This document shows positions 43,117 to 51,974 of a stretch of 64,000 nt of DNA, piece after piece; position 1 is the stretch's first letter, and the number at the start of each line of letters is the position of its first letter. The stretch is taken from NCBI GenBank assembly GCA_040391605.1, contig JBEBXK010000012.1, forward strand, positions 1 through 64,000, read 5' to 3'. Source of the stretch: Vulgatibacter incomptus_A. Its GTDB lineage: Bacteria > Myxococcota > Myxococcia > Myxococcales > Vulgatibacteraceae. The notes under the pieces were generated by a model that did not search any database, was not told where the DNA came from, and worked only from the letters and a program-made list of their open reading frames with translations. A program made the translations under genes and the position numbers.

Positions 43117-43815
43117 TCACCAGGCGGCGATGACCCAGAACACGCCGACGCTCATCGACGCCGCGCCGACGACGCCTCGGATCCAGCGGGCGCTGGGCCG
43201 CAGCCCTGCCCTCCCTCCGGCGTAGGACGCAGCGGCGCCGATCAGCGCTGCCGCCACCATCGAGACCATCACGCCGACGCCGAAGGCGACCACCGCGCCT
43301 CCCAGCACCAGAGGCGATCGGGTGGCGGCGGCGGGCAGCAGAAGAAGAAGGCCCCGCAGACCCGACACAGCCAGGAGCGCGCCCACCAAGGTGGCGCCGT
43401 GCCCATGCCCATGCCCGTGACCGCCTCGATGCTCGTGCTCGCGTCCGAAGTGAACGTGAGGATGCGCGTGCCCGCCGTCCTTGCCGTGGGGATGGCTGTG
43501 GATCCGCAGCCCCAGCGCCTCCACCAGCGCCGCCGCCCCCAGGAGCACCACCAACGAGCCGCCGAAGAGCTCGGCCGCCCGCTCGAAGGCCTCCGGGATC
43601 GCCAGGCCGAGGATCAGGCTCAGAGCGGCCCCGACCGCGAGGACCCCTGCGTGTCCGAGGCCGAAGCGGATCGCCACGCCGATCGCTGCGCGGAGGCTGC
43701 CGCGCCTGGCGGCGAGGGTGCCGAGGGCCGCGAGGTGATCGGGGCCCACGCCGTGGAGGATCCCCAGCCCGAAGAGGCCGGCGATGGCGAGGAGCGGATG
43801 CGGATGTACGTCCAT
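43117..43815 (-). CDS. Nickel/cobalt transporter with His-rich loop (RcnA/NiCoT-like)
   Basis: A 232-residue membrane protein. The first helix ends GLGILHGVGPDHLAALGT, the HxxxxDH signature of nickel/cobalt transporters. A central loop is extremely His-rich (HSHPHGKDGGHAHPHVHFG, then GHGHGHGHG), as in RcnA efflux proteins and some HupE/UreH-like proteins. About six transmembrane segments are seen. AGGAG lies 7 nt before ATG 43815, which I take as the start. Direction of transport, uptake or efflux, cannot be decided from sequence. Cobalt supply could link it to the B12 theme of the window, but no operon connects them. Confidence 0.82.
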   Translation of the reverse strand: MDVHPHPLLAIAGLFGLGILHGVGPDHLAALGTLAARRGSLRAAIGVAIRFGLGHAGVLAVGAALSLILGLAIPEAFERAAELFGGSLVVLLGAAALVEALGLRIHSHPHGKDGGHAHPHVHFGREHEHRGGHGHGHGHGATLVGALLAVSGLRGLLLLLPAAATRSPLVLGGAVVAFGVGVMVSMVAAALIGAAASYAGGRAGLRPSARWIRGVVGAASMSVGVFWVIAAW

Positions 43816-44017
43816 GGGGCGAACTCCTGGGCAGCCAATGGAAATCGAATCGCCTTCCATATCAGATCGGGCGCGCGAGGATGGAGGCGGACGCCGGGCA
43901 GGCGCCACCGTCCAACACTCCGGCGGGCCTCATAGAAGGAGTCCTTTGCGCGCAGCGCGTACGAGAAGATCGCCTCCGCCCTGCGCGGGGGTGGTTACCA
44001 TACAGGCTCCGAGCCAG

Positions 44018-44407
44018 TCAGGGCTTGGCACCGCCGGCTCCCTCTCCAGCCGAGCCACCCTCGCCGCCCTGCCCGTCGGCGCCAGCCGCACCTCCGACGC
44101 CGCCCCCGTCCGCCTCGGAGGCCACCACCGGCCGGCAGTCGTCCACACAGCCCCCCTTGCGGACGGTGTTGCATGAGGAGCCGTGGAGGCAGTCGGCGCA
44201 GAGCCGCGTGGCATCGCCGTTGCGATCCTTGCGATCCTTGCAGCGCTCGATGCACGTATCGCGGCTGATGTCGGGGAGCTGACCGCAGAACTCGAGCTTC
44301 CCACACGCCACGTCGCAGTCGGTGGCACACCCTGCTGTCACGAGGAGCAGCGGCTCCGCCAGCATCGACACCAAGAGGAGCCAGCGTCTACCCGAGTCCC
44401 AGCGCAT
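44018..44407 (-). CDS. Cys-rich lipoprotein
   Basis: A 129-residue lipoprotein. The signal peptide ends in a lipobox around LLVTAGCATDC. The mature domain has ten cysteines in 60 residues (CDVACGKLEFCGQ, ... CIERCKDRKDRN, ... CADCLHGSSCNTV, ... CVDDCRPV), a disulfide-rich domain common in myxobacterial secreted proteins, followed by a Gly/Ala-rich tail. GGAGGAG lies 8 nt before ATG 44407. I do not recognise a function. The repeat copy B lies upstream. Confidence 0.75.
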   Translation of the reverse strand: MRWDSGRRWLLLVSMLAEPLLLVTAGCATDCDVACGKLEFCGQLPDISRDTCIERCKDRKDRNGDATRLCADCLHGSSCNTVRKGGCVDDCRPVVASEADGGGVGGAAGADGQGGEGGSAGEGAGGAKP

Positions 44408-44523
44408 CGGAGATCTCCTCCGGATCGATGCGAGCCCTCTTGGACGTGGGCGCATCGGCTCCGGTCGAACGATCTATGAACGCCCATGGGCTCCTGCCAG
44501 GACGAATCCGCTGCCGGCCCAGG

Positions 44524-44698
44524 GGACTGGTGTCGAACGGTCCCGTCGCGAGACGAGCGAGGCGAGGAGCGAGGGCGGCGCGCGCAAGGACGACCGACTG
44601 AGTCGTAGCCGCAGCTACGACGCAGGGAGGGAGGACTGAGCACGTCGGCCGCAGCCCCGCATCGTTCGTCGCAGCAGGGACTCCGTTCGGCACCAGTC
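44524..44698 (-). repeat. Terminal-inverted-repeat intergenic element, copy B
   Basis: About 175 bp. Read leftward it is nearly identical to copy A at 7950-8123, with scattered single-base differences. The central hairpin is GTCGTAGC-TGCG-GCTACGAC; the loop base differs from copy A (TACG) yet remains of the UNCG type. The element begins 2 bases past the stop codon of the P1 peptidase gene and ends upstream of the Cys-rich lipoprotein gene. Confidence 0.85.
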
Positions 44699-44700
44699 GC

Positions 44701-45681
44701 CTACGCGCCAGCGAGCCCCGGCACGCCGTGGAGGGTCCTCGCGGCCCGCACCCCGCGGACGATCGCCTGCGCCACCACCTCGATCGCGACGGTCCCCACC
44801 TCCGCCAGCGTCAGATCGTCGGCGCGCATCACGTCGCGTGGCGCGGTGGAGGCGGTGAAGACCACGTCGCCGTCGAAGGGCGTATGCGCCGGCCGGATCG
44901 CGCGGGCGAGGCCATCGTGGGACATCCGCGCCAGGTGGCAGAGCTGGTTGCGATCGAAGGGCGCGTCGGTGCAGACCACCACCAGCGTGGTGTTGCCGCC
45001 GTCGAGACCGGAGGTGCCCGCCTTGGCCGGGGCGCCCTCGACCGGGGCCTCCGCTGCCGGCCGCCGCCAGCCCGTCTCCGGTCCCCGGGCCACCGCGATC
45101 GGCGCGCCGATGTAGGGATCGTAGATGTCACCCAAGGCGTTCACAGCCGCCAGCGCCCCCACCGTCCACGGCCCGACCTTGGCGCTATAGCTGCCGAGGC
45201 CGCCCTTCCATGCCAGGTCGTAGCCCAGGCGCTTGGCGACGGTGCAGCCGGTCCCCGCCCCGACGTTGCCCTCCTGCACCGGCCCGCCCCTGGCGGCCTC
45301 GCAGGCCCGGCGGCCCATCTCCGCGTCGGGCCGGCGATCGCTCATCCCGAAGCCCAGATCGAAGAGCACCGCCGTGGGGATCGTGGGGATCCTCGCCACC
45401 GACGCCAGAAAGCCGATCCCGTCTTCCTCGAGGGCCGCCATGCAGCCGCTGGCGGCGTCCATCCCAAAGGCCGAGCCCCCCGTGAGCAGGAAGCCGTGGA
45501 CCTCGTTCACCCGCCCCCCCGGCCGGAGCGAGTCCGCCTGCCGCAGCGACGCGTAGCCCCCGCCGATGTCGATCCCGCCCATCGCGGGCTCGTCGAAGAG
45601 GAGGACGGTGCAGCCGGTGCCGCCGTCCAGATCGGTGGCGTGCCCCACTCGGATCCCTGCGATGTCGGTGATCGATGGCAT
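44701..45681 (-). CDS. P1-family (DmpA-like) aminopeptidase
   Basis: A 326-residue N-terminal-nucleophile hydrolase of the P1 family. Landmarks are ITDIAGIRVGHATD at the N-terminus, GCTVLLFDEPAMGGIDI, VHGFLLTGGSAFGMDAA, GAGTGCTVAKRLG, the autocleavage-type segment GGNTTLVVVCTDA, and NQLCHLARMSHDGLARAI near the C-terminus. Such enzymes self-cleave and release N-terminal residues, or act on beta-peptides and D-amino-acid amides. No signal peptide is seen. The stop codon abuts repeat copy B. Confidence 0.93.
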   Translation of the reverse strand: MPSITDIAGIRVGHATDLDGGTGCTVLLFDEPAMGGIDIGGGYASLRQADSLRPGGRVNEVHGFLLTGGSAFGMDAASGCMAALEEDGIGFLASVARIPTIPTAVLFDLGFGMSDRRPDAEMGRRACEAARGGPVQEGNVGAGTGCTVAKRLGYDLAWKGGLGSYSAKVGPWTVGALAAVNALGDIYDPYIGAPIAVARGPETGWRRPAAEAPVEGAPAKAGTSGLDGGNTTLVVVCTDAPFDRNQLCHLARMSHDGLARAIRPAHTPFDGDVVFTASTAPRDVMRADDLTLAEVGTVAIEVVAQAIVRGVRAARTLHGVPGLAGA

Positions 45682-45929
45682 GTCAGGACTCTAACAGCAG
45701 TCCACACGGGACGCGCGCCCTGCCCTCGTCTCCTCGGATGATCCGATCGGAGGTAGGCTTACATCCATGCGGGTGATGCCCCCGACGATTTGGAACCATC
45801 GCGCTGCGGTCTCCGATCTGCACTTCGCGACGGCGGCCGCCTCGCATGCACCGATCTGCTTCGACCAATGGAGCGGCGTATGGCCCCACCCCGCCCGTCC
45901 CGATCGAGGGTCGCCAGCCTGGAGTCCCC

Positions 45930-47396
45930 ATGAGATCGACGATCGCTGCGCCCTTCCTGGCCCTGCTCGCCGCCTGCTCCGGCGGCCTCGCTCCGGTCGA
46001 AGGCGGCGACGCAACGGCTGAAGGTGGAAACGGCGGCGGCGCTCCCGGTGGGTTCGGGGGTGGCGGCATCGAGGCGGAGGATTGCGTCACCCTCGCGCCG
46101 GCGGCGATCGACTTCGGAACCACCGACCTCGGCTGCCAAACCCTCGAGCGCTCCCTCGTCGTGACCAACCGCTGCGAGGGCCCGATCACGCTGGGCGGGA
46201 TCGATCAGGCCTCGGTCTGGGATCCCGAGGTCTTCCTCCTCGTAGACGCTCCCGCCACGCCGCAGCCCCTGCTCCCCGGCGAGCGGGCCGGCTTCGCCTT
46301 CGGGTTCAGGCCCAAGGCGCTCGGCAGCGAAGAGGCGTCGATCTCGATCGGCTTCGCCAAGGATCGGGCGCTGCTCGCCAAGCTCCAAGGCGAGGCAGAT
46401 CCGGAGTCCCTCGTGACGGACGTCTTTCACATGCCGGGACGTCCCAAGGCCGACGTCCTCTGGGTCATCGACAACACGCAGACGATGGCGCCCCATCGGC
46501 AGCGCCTCCTCGATCACCTGGAGGCCTTCCCCCAATGGCTCACCCACCACTCCGTAGACCTCCATCTGGCGGTGACCACCACCGGCCTCGCGCCGGCCCA
46601 TGGTTGCGGCGGCGCGGCCCAGGGCGGGGAGGACGGAAGATTCCACCCCATCGACGGAGCCCATCGGATCGTCACGAACCCCGCCGATGACCTCATCGAT
46701 CGTTGGATGAAGAACGTCGACGTCGGCGTCTGCCACAACAGTGGATTTCCCTTCGAGGCCGCCTTCAGAGCTCTCTCCGAGCCGCTGATCCTCGAGACCA
46801 GGGATTCGCGCCACGACGGCCCTTGGGACGACGGCAACGCCGGCTTTCTCCGAGCTGACGCTGCGCTCTCGATCGTCTTCGTCAGCGCGAGAGACGATGC
46901 GTCCTTCGCCTGGGGGCGCAGCCTCGACGACTACATCGATTTTTTCATAGGCATCAAAGGCCCGCGGAACTCGAACCTGTTCAGGCTCCACGTCATCGGC
47001 GGCACGCCGCAAGGGAGCCCTGGCTGCCTGATCGAGCCGGCGAACCGCCTAGGCGCGGCTGCCGACGCCACCGAGGGTCTCTGGCTCGACCTCTGCGATC
47101 TGAGCGCCGACGCTTCGGAGTGGGAGCCCAATTTCTCCATGCCGTCCATGCGCAACTCCCCCCAGCGCTTCTTCCTCAGCGAACGGCCCGGCGACTCGAA
47201 CGGGGACGGCGCCGTCGACGAGTTGGATCTCCAGCTCGAAGTCAACGGCGTCCCCAGGCCAGCGAGGTTCCCGTCGGGCTCACGAGCTTGGACCTACGAT
47301 CCGATCTCGAACGCCATCGACTTCTCGCCGCTCGGCATCCCCCGTCCGGACTCCGAGATCATCGTGAGCTACCAGCGTCCCTGCCCGGGAGCCTGA
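45930..47396 (+). CDS. Lipoprotein with Hydin-like and von Willebrand A-like parts
   Basis: A 488-residue lipoprotein. The signal MRSTIAAPFLALLAACSGG ends in a lipobox, followed by a Gly-rich stalk. One choice-of-anchor-D unit (CVTLAPAAIDFGTTDLGCQT ... FGFRPKALGSEEA) precedes a domain starting ADVLWVIDNTQTMAPHRQRL, a VWA-like metal-site motif (DxxTxM here as DNTQTM). Later segments LSIVFVSARDDAS and FRLHVIGG suit a VWA fold. GGAG lies 6 nt before ATG 45930. The role, surface adhesion or sensing, is inferred. Its last codons overlap a 79-bp direct repeat. Confidence 0.75.
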   Translation: MRSTIAAPFLALLAACSGGLAPVEGGDATAEGGNGGGAPGGFGGGGIEAEDCVTLAPAAIDFGTTDLGCQTLERSLVVTNRCEGPITLGGIDQASVWDPEVFLLVDAPATPQPLLPGERAGFAFGFRPKALGSEEASISIGFAKDRALLAKLQGEADPESLVTDVFHMPGRPKADVLWVIDNTQTMAPHRQRLLDHLEAFPQWLTHHSVDLHLAVTTTGLAPAHGCGGAAQGGEDGRFHPIDGAHRIVTNPADDLIDRWMKNVDVGVCHNSGFPFEAAFRALSEPLILETRDSRHDGPWDDGNAGFLRADAALSIVFVSARDDASFAWGRSLDDYIDFFIGIKGPRNSNLFRLHVIGGTPQGSPGCLIEPANRLGAAADATEGLWLDLCDLSADASEWEPNFSMPSMRNSPQRFFLSERPGDSNGDGAVDELDLQLEVNGVPRPARFPSGSRAWTYDPISNAIDFSPLGIPRPDSEIIVSYQRPCPGA

Positions 47397-47540
47397 CGCC
47401 CCACCCACCGAATGCAGCACAGCTGTCTCTTCCTCCAATAGCGCAGAGGGAGGGCGCCCCTACCCGGCAGCATGACGCCCCACCCACCGAACGGAGCGCG
47501 CCTCTCTCGTCCTCCTGTAGCGCAAGGAGCCGTCGCCCCC
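47382..47540 (+). repeat. Two imperfect 79-bp direct repeats
   Basis: The run TGACGCCCCACCCACCGAA occurs at 47394 and again at 47473, exactly 79 bases apart. Other shared words (CTC..TCCTCC, TAGCGCA, GGAG) keep the same phase, so the unit is about 79 bp. The first copy starts in the last codons of the VWA-like lipoprotein. Function unknown; it looks like a segmental duplication. Confidence 0.7.
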
Positions 47541-47674
47541 AGCACACGGCTCCGTAGCGTTCCCGCCCCCCTCGCCAGCGAGCGCGGTTTGCACTTGGCG
47601 TGGGAACCAGCGTGCTTAATGTTGCCGCGGTCTTGCCCATCCGGGGAAGCCCAGGAATCGAGAGGAGTCGGATC

Positions 47675-49123
47675 TTGACTGGATTTCGCATCCTGGTCGT
47701 CGACGACGAGAGCAACTCGCTGGAGGCGATCGTCGATCTCCTCCGCCGGGACGACCATGAGGTACACGCCGCCGCCAGCACCGAAGAGGCCGAGGCCCGG
47801 CTCCGCGCTGAGCCCTACGATCTGGTCATCACCGATCTGGTGATGCCCGGGCGCAGCGGCCTCGAGCTCATCCGGATCGTACGGGAGCAGCTCCCCGAGG
47901 CCTCCGTCCTCATCCTCACCGGCCACGCCGACTTCCAGACCGCCGTCTCGGCCCTCAAGGCAGGCGCTGTCGACTACCTCACCAAGCCGGTGGATCCAGG
48001 CCAGCTCCAGGCGGTGGTGGCGAAGGTCCGACGCGGCGCCCTGAAGGCAGGCCACGTCCCCGTCGACGAACGCGACGACGTGATGGAGCACGACGGCCTC
48101 CTCTCCCGCTCGAACGCCATGCGCGCGATCTTCGAGAAGATCGGCCTCGCCTCCCGCATCGAGGCCGCCGTCCTGATCCGCGGCGAGAGCGGCACCGGCA
48201 AAGAGAGCTGCGCCCGCTCCATCCACGCCGGCTCCGCCCGCTCCCACGGCCCCTTCGTGGCCCTCCACGTGGCCTCGATCTCACAGGATCGGATCGCAGA
48301 AGCCCTCTTCGGCCGCCACCTGGGCGACGACGCCGACGTCGACGGCCGGGTCGATCACGCCAGGGGAGGTACGATCTTCCTCGACGAGATCGACGCCCTC
48401 GATCCCCCGTCCCAGGTCGAGCTGCTCCGCCTCCTCGACGGCAATCGCGTCGTGGCGGGCGACGACGGCAGGGCGCGACCCAGCGACGTCCGCCTCATCG
48501 CCGCCACCGGCCGCGACCTCCTCGCCCTCGTCCGCGCCGGGAGCTTCCGCGAGGAGCTCTACTACCGCCTCGAGGTCTTCCCCATCGACCTCCCCCCTCT
48601 ACGAGAGCGCCGCGATGACATCCCCCTCCTCGTCTCCACCTTCCTGGAGCGCTTCTCGGCGCGCTACAAAAAGACGATCCCCGTCGTCGCCGCCGAGACC
48701 CTCTCGCTCCTCGTCCGCTACCCCTGGCCGGGCAACGTCCGCGAGCTCCGCAACGTCATCGAGCACGCCGTCATCCTGGGAACCGGCGGCCAGCTCACCC
48801 CGGAGCTCCTGCCCCGGATGATCCACCGTGACGACGCGGACCTCTCCTCCATCCGGGTCACCATCGGCACCAAGATGAAGGAGGTCGAGCGCACCGTCAT
48901 CGCCCGCACCCTCGACGCCTACGGCTGGAACAAGAACAAGACGGCCAAGATCCTGGGCATCAGCCGGCGCTCCCTCTACAACAAGCTCGAGCGCTATCAG
49001 ATCAGCCGATCCGGCGGAAACGCGGCCGTGGGCTTCGGCGCGCTCCTGCGCCCCCCGGGCCAGGCCGGCCGCTCCCCTGAGATCGCGGAGCCCTTCCCCG
49101 CCACTGCTGACGCCGACACATAG
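47675..49123 (+). CDS. NtrC-like response regulator lacking the GAFTGA loop
   Basis: A 482-residue protein. The receiver domain has Asp54 (ITDLVMPG), the Thr in ILTGHAD and Lys in LTKPVD. The AAA+ domain has Walker A GESGTGKES near residue 170, Walker B TIFLDEID, an arginine region FREELYYRLEVFPIDLPPLRERRDD, and a C-terminal helix-turn-helix (NKNKTAKILGISRRSLYNKL). The loop that normally reads GAFTGA and contacts sigma-54 is replaced around residues 214-222 by LGDDADVDG and is shortened. It therefore probably does not activate sigma-54 promoters. TTG 47675 has GAGAGGAG upstream. A histidine kinase follows. Confidence 0.85.
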   Translation: MTGFRILVVDDESNSLEAIVDLLRRDDHEVHAAASTEEAEARLRAEPYDLVITDLVMPGRSGLELIRIVREQLPEASVLILTGHADFQTAVSALKAGAVDYLTKPVDPGQLQAVVAKVRRGALKAGHVPVDERDDVMEHDGLLSRSNAMRAIFEKIGLASRIEAAVLIRGESGTGKESCARSIHAGSARSHGPFVALHVASISQDRIAEALFGRHLGDDADVDGRVDHARGGTIFLDEIDALDPPSQVELLRLLDGNRVVAGDDGRARPSDVRLIAATGRDLLALVRAGSFREELYYRLEVFPIDLPPLRERRDDIPLLVSTFLERFSARYKKTIPVVAAETLSLLVRYPWPGNVRELRNVIEHAVILGTGGQLTPELLPRMIHRDDADLSSIRVTIGTKMKEVERTVIARTLDAYGWNKNKTAKILGISRRSLYNKLERYQISRSGGNAAVGFGALLRPPGQAGRSPEIAEPFPATADADT

Positions 49124-49210
49124 CGGCCATCATTGGCCCGCCGCCCTCCAAGGCGCGCGCCCGAGGCAGAAGCTGGCCCATGAGACGGCTGCGACCCACC
49201 TTGAGGCGGC

Positions 49211-50650
49211 ATGCGCCGCCCGCCGAGCCTCCGCAATCGCTTCCTGCTCCTCGGGACTGGGCTCTCGGGCCTGGTGCTGCTCCTCATCGCCGCCCTCGTG
49301 ATCTCGTTGGTCTGGTTGGTGCTGCTCACGACATACCTCCGCCAGGCGCTCAGCGCCGATCACGCCGTGGTGGAGATCCAGTTCAACCTCTTTCGGGCCG
49401 CCCGATCCCACGAGCTCTTCGGCGAGACGGGCGATCCGAGCTGGCAGGAGGACGCGCGGGTCTCCGGGGCCCGCCTCGATCACTGGCTCGACGTCGTACG
49501 ACGGCTCCCCAAGAGCCCCGAAGCGACGGAGAGCTTCGCCCGGCTCGACTCCACGATCGGGGCCTTGCGCCGGGACGTACTGAGCGTGCACCCGACGAAG
49601 AGGACGGCTCGTCTCTCCGACTTCCAGGAGGCGAACGCTGTCGCCACCGAGTTCCTCTCCGTGATCGAGTCGGAGGCCGACACGACCATCGTGAACGCAG
49701 GGCGCTGGAGCCGAATCGCCATCGTCCTCGCCGCGATCAGCGTCCTGTTCGCGTTGATCAACGTCGTCTTCGTCAGCCTCTTCGCGCGGCGGGTGATCTA
49801 CCTCCCCATCGTCCGGCTGCGTCGCGCGCTCGAGGCCCACGCGACCGATCCCACCAAGCGGATCCCCGAAGGAGGTTCGAGGGAGATCCAGGCCATCGGC
49901 GCCGACGTGAACGAGATGCTCGATCGGCTGGCGGCGCAGCGCGAACAGCAGCTCACCTTCCTCGCAGGCGTCGCACACGACCTTCGCAATCCGATGACCG
50001 CCCTCCGAACCGCCGCTCAGCTCGCGGAGCGCAGGGCGGAGACCGAGGCGCAACGAAAGCAGGTGAAGCGGCTGCTACGCCAGGTCGATCGGATGAATCG
50101 CCTCGTGGACGATCTCCTCGACGTCAGCCGGATCGAGGCGGGTCGCTTCGAGATTCAGCTCGAGCCGGGCGATCTCCGAGAGGTCGTGCGCGACACCTGC
50201 GCGCTCTACACCGACGTCTCGGAGATCCACGAGATCCGCTGCGCCCTGCCCGACGACCCCGTCCGGGCCTGCTTCGACTCCACGAGGATCTCGCAGGTCC
50301 TGGGAAATCTCGTCGGTAACGCGATCAAATATTCGCCCGCCGGCGGCCCCGTCGACGTGCGCCTCTCCGCCCTCGACCGCTGGGCGATCCTCGAGGTCTC
50401 GGATCAGGGCCTCGGGATCCCCCCACAGGAACAGGCGACCATCTTCGAGCCCTTCCGCCGAAGCTCCGGCCCCGCCGAGGGGATCCCCGGCGTGGGCCTG
50501 GGGCTCTCCGTCGCCCGCCGCCTCGTCCAGGCCCACCACGGCGCCATCGAGCTCCAGAGCGCCCCCGGCGAAGGCTCGACCTTCCGCGTCCGCCTCCCCT
50601 TGGTCGAACCTCCCGCCCGCGAACCGATCGGGGGAGGGAGGGAGGATTGA
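49211..50650 (+). CDS. Membrane sensor histidine kinase
   Basis: A 479-residue kinase. Two transmembrane helices (LLLGTGLSGLVLLLIAALVI and IAIVLAAISVLFALINVVFV) flank a periplasmic helical sensor of about 140 residues. A HAMP domain follows, then HisKA with phospho-acceptor His256 (GVAHDLRNPM), and HATPase with N box (LGNLVGNAIKYSP), G1 (VSDQGLGIPP) and G2 (GVGLGLSVARRL). It lies 87 bases downstream of the GAFTGA-less regulator, its likely partner. The last codons (GGGRED) are contributed by a decayed copy of the intergenic repeat. Confidence 0.92.
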   Translation: MRRPPSLRNRFLLLGTGLSGLVLLLIAALVISLVWLVLLTTYLRQALSADHAVVEIQFNLFRAARSHELFGETGDPSWQEDARVSGARLDHWLDVVRRLPKSPEATESFARLDSTIGALRRDVLSVHPTKRTARLSDFQEANAVATEFLSVIESEADTTIVNAGRWSRIAIVLAAISVLFALINVVFVSLFARRVIYLPIVRLRRALEAHATDPTKRIPEGGSREIQAIGADVNEMLDRLAAQREQQLTFLAGVAHDLRNPMTALRTAAQLAERRAETEAQRKQVKRLLRQVDRMNRLVDDLLDVSRIEAGRFEIQLEPGDLREVVRDTCALYTDVSEIHEIRCALPDDPVRACFDSTRISQVLGNLVGNAIKYSPAGGPVDVRLSALDRWAILEVSDQGLGIPPQEQATIFEPFRRSSGPAEGIPGVGLGLSVARRLVQAHHGAIELQSAPGEGSTFRVRLPLVEPPAREPIGGGRED

Positions 50651-50703
50651 GGACGTCGGCCCCAGCCCGGCGCCGGCTGTCGCAATGCGGCTCCGCTTGG
50701 CAG
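50636..50703 (+). repeat. Decayed partial copy C of the intergenic element
   Basis: About 68 bp similar to the plus strand of copy B, from GGAGGGAGGA through ACGTCGGCC and CAGCCC to a weak match of its outer end. The left half of the element is absent and the right terminal repeat is degraded. It overlaps the last codons and stop of the histidine kinase gene, so part of the repeat is now coding. Confidence 0.6.
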
Positions 50704-50837
50704 CGTTCCCCCGGATCCCGAACATTGCCGATCGCTTCCACTCGGGCTGCGTGGGCCGCATCGGATGGTCCAACGCTTCGGGCTGATCCCCGCGTAGACG
50801 CCGTGGTCGCGGGCGTTCGCGCCGCCCTCGAATGCAA

Positions 50838-51767
50838 TCAGCGAGGAGGGCGGTTCGCCGCGAAGATCAGCCCCTGGGCGTTGAGGCGGATGTCCATGTC
50901 CAGGAGCTTCCAATCGTCCGGGTCCAGCTCGAGTCCCACCGCGGAGGCCTCCTCGTCCATCGCCTCGATGAGGGCGTCGGCGACCACCTCCTCGGCCTCC
51001 TCCGGATCGAGGGTGGGCACCAGCTCCTCCAGTACCTCCGAGCGATCGATCCAGCGGCGGAGCTGCGCCGCCATCGTCTCGAGCTGATCCACCTCGCCGA
51101 AGTGGGTGAGGCACGCGGTGGGCGTGCCCAGCGACAGGATCCGATCGACGCTCTTGCGGGCCTCTGCGGCGTTGAAGTCGGTGGGGCTCGTGGATGCGAA
51201 GGCGAAGCGGCCGGCCCGCTGCAGGTGAGGATAGGCGAGGCCGAAGGTGTCACCGGTGAAGACCGTGCGCCGCTCGGGATCATGGACCGCGACGTGGTGG
51301 TTCGCGTGCCCCCTCGTATGGAGGAAGCAAAAGGTCGCGCTGCCCAGCTCGATGGTGTCACCATCCTCCACCGCGCGCACCCGCTCCGCCGGGATCGGCT
51401 CGAGGCTGCCGTACATCTTCGCGAAGGCCTCCTCGCCGTAGACCGATTGGGCGCTCGCCACCAGCCGGGAGGGGTCGATCAGGTGGCGGGCGGCGCGCCG
51501 ATGCGCCACCAACGTCGCCTCCGGACACGCCTGCAACAAGGCCGAGGCACCGCCCGCGTGATCCAGATGAGCGTGGGTGACGATCACCCAGCGCACCTGC
51601 TTCGGATCCAGGCCCTCGTCGCGGAGCGCCGCGAGGAGCCTCGGGACGGCGTGGGCGGTGTTGGTCTCGATGAAGGCCGCCTCCTCCCCCTGCACCCGCA
51701 GGTAGCAGGCGGCGAAGCCGGGGCCGATGTAGTCGCTGTCGATCGTCAAAAGGCGAGAGATGCTCAT
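50838..51767 (-). CDS. MBL-fold metallohydrolase
   Basis: A 309-residue metallo-beta-lactamase-fold enzyme. The metal motif is THAHLDHAGG (HxHxDH), with further ligands His in TRGHANHH and the Asp in VFTGDTFG, plus LTHFGEVD later. It has a C-terminal helical extension. Such proteins are hydrolases of varied substrate (thioesters, lactones, phosphodiesters); the substrate is not readable. ATG 51767 is selected because similarity starts there; the upstream frame is open but non-homologous, and the ribosome-binding site is weak. Confidence 0.88.
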   Translation of the reverse strand: MSISRLLTIDSDYIGPGFAACYLRVQGEEAAFIETNTAHAVPRLLAALRDEGLDPKQVRWVIVTHAHLDHAGGASALLQACPEATLVAHRRAARHLIDPSRLVASAQSVYGEEAFAKMYGSLEPIPAERVRAVEDGDTIELGSATFCFLHTRGHANHHVAVHDPERRTVFTGDTFGLAYPHLQRAGRFAFASTSPTDFNAAEARKSVDRILSLGTPTACLTHFGEVDQLETMAAQLRRWIDRSEVLEELVPTLDPEEAEEVVADALIEAMDEEASAVGLELDPDDWKLLDMDIRLNAQGLIFAANRPPR

Positions 51768-51974
51768 GGGCCCGGAGCTTGGCACGATCGGCCACCAAAT
51801 GCCCGAATCACTCGCCCACAGCAGTCGGAGCGGATGCCCTGCCGGTATGGAGACGCGTACCTCGCTGGAGTCGATGATGAGGGCGAGCCCAAGCTCGACC
51901 GCAGCCGATGCCAGAACGACTCCTCCAGGCGCGCCAGCCCCTCTGCGTCGGCGGGATCTCCCAGCCTCCACGCA

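Noticed and set aside
43117..43815. Membership of the His-rich Ni/Co transporter in the B12 regulon
   Set aside because: No riboswitch precedes it and it lies 12 kb from the btu genes.
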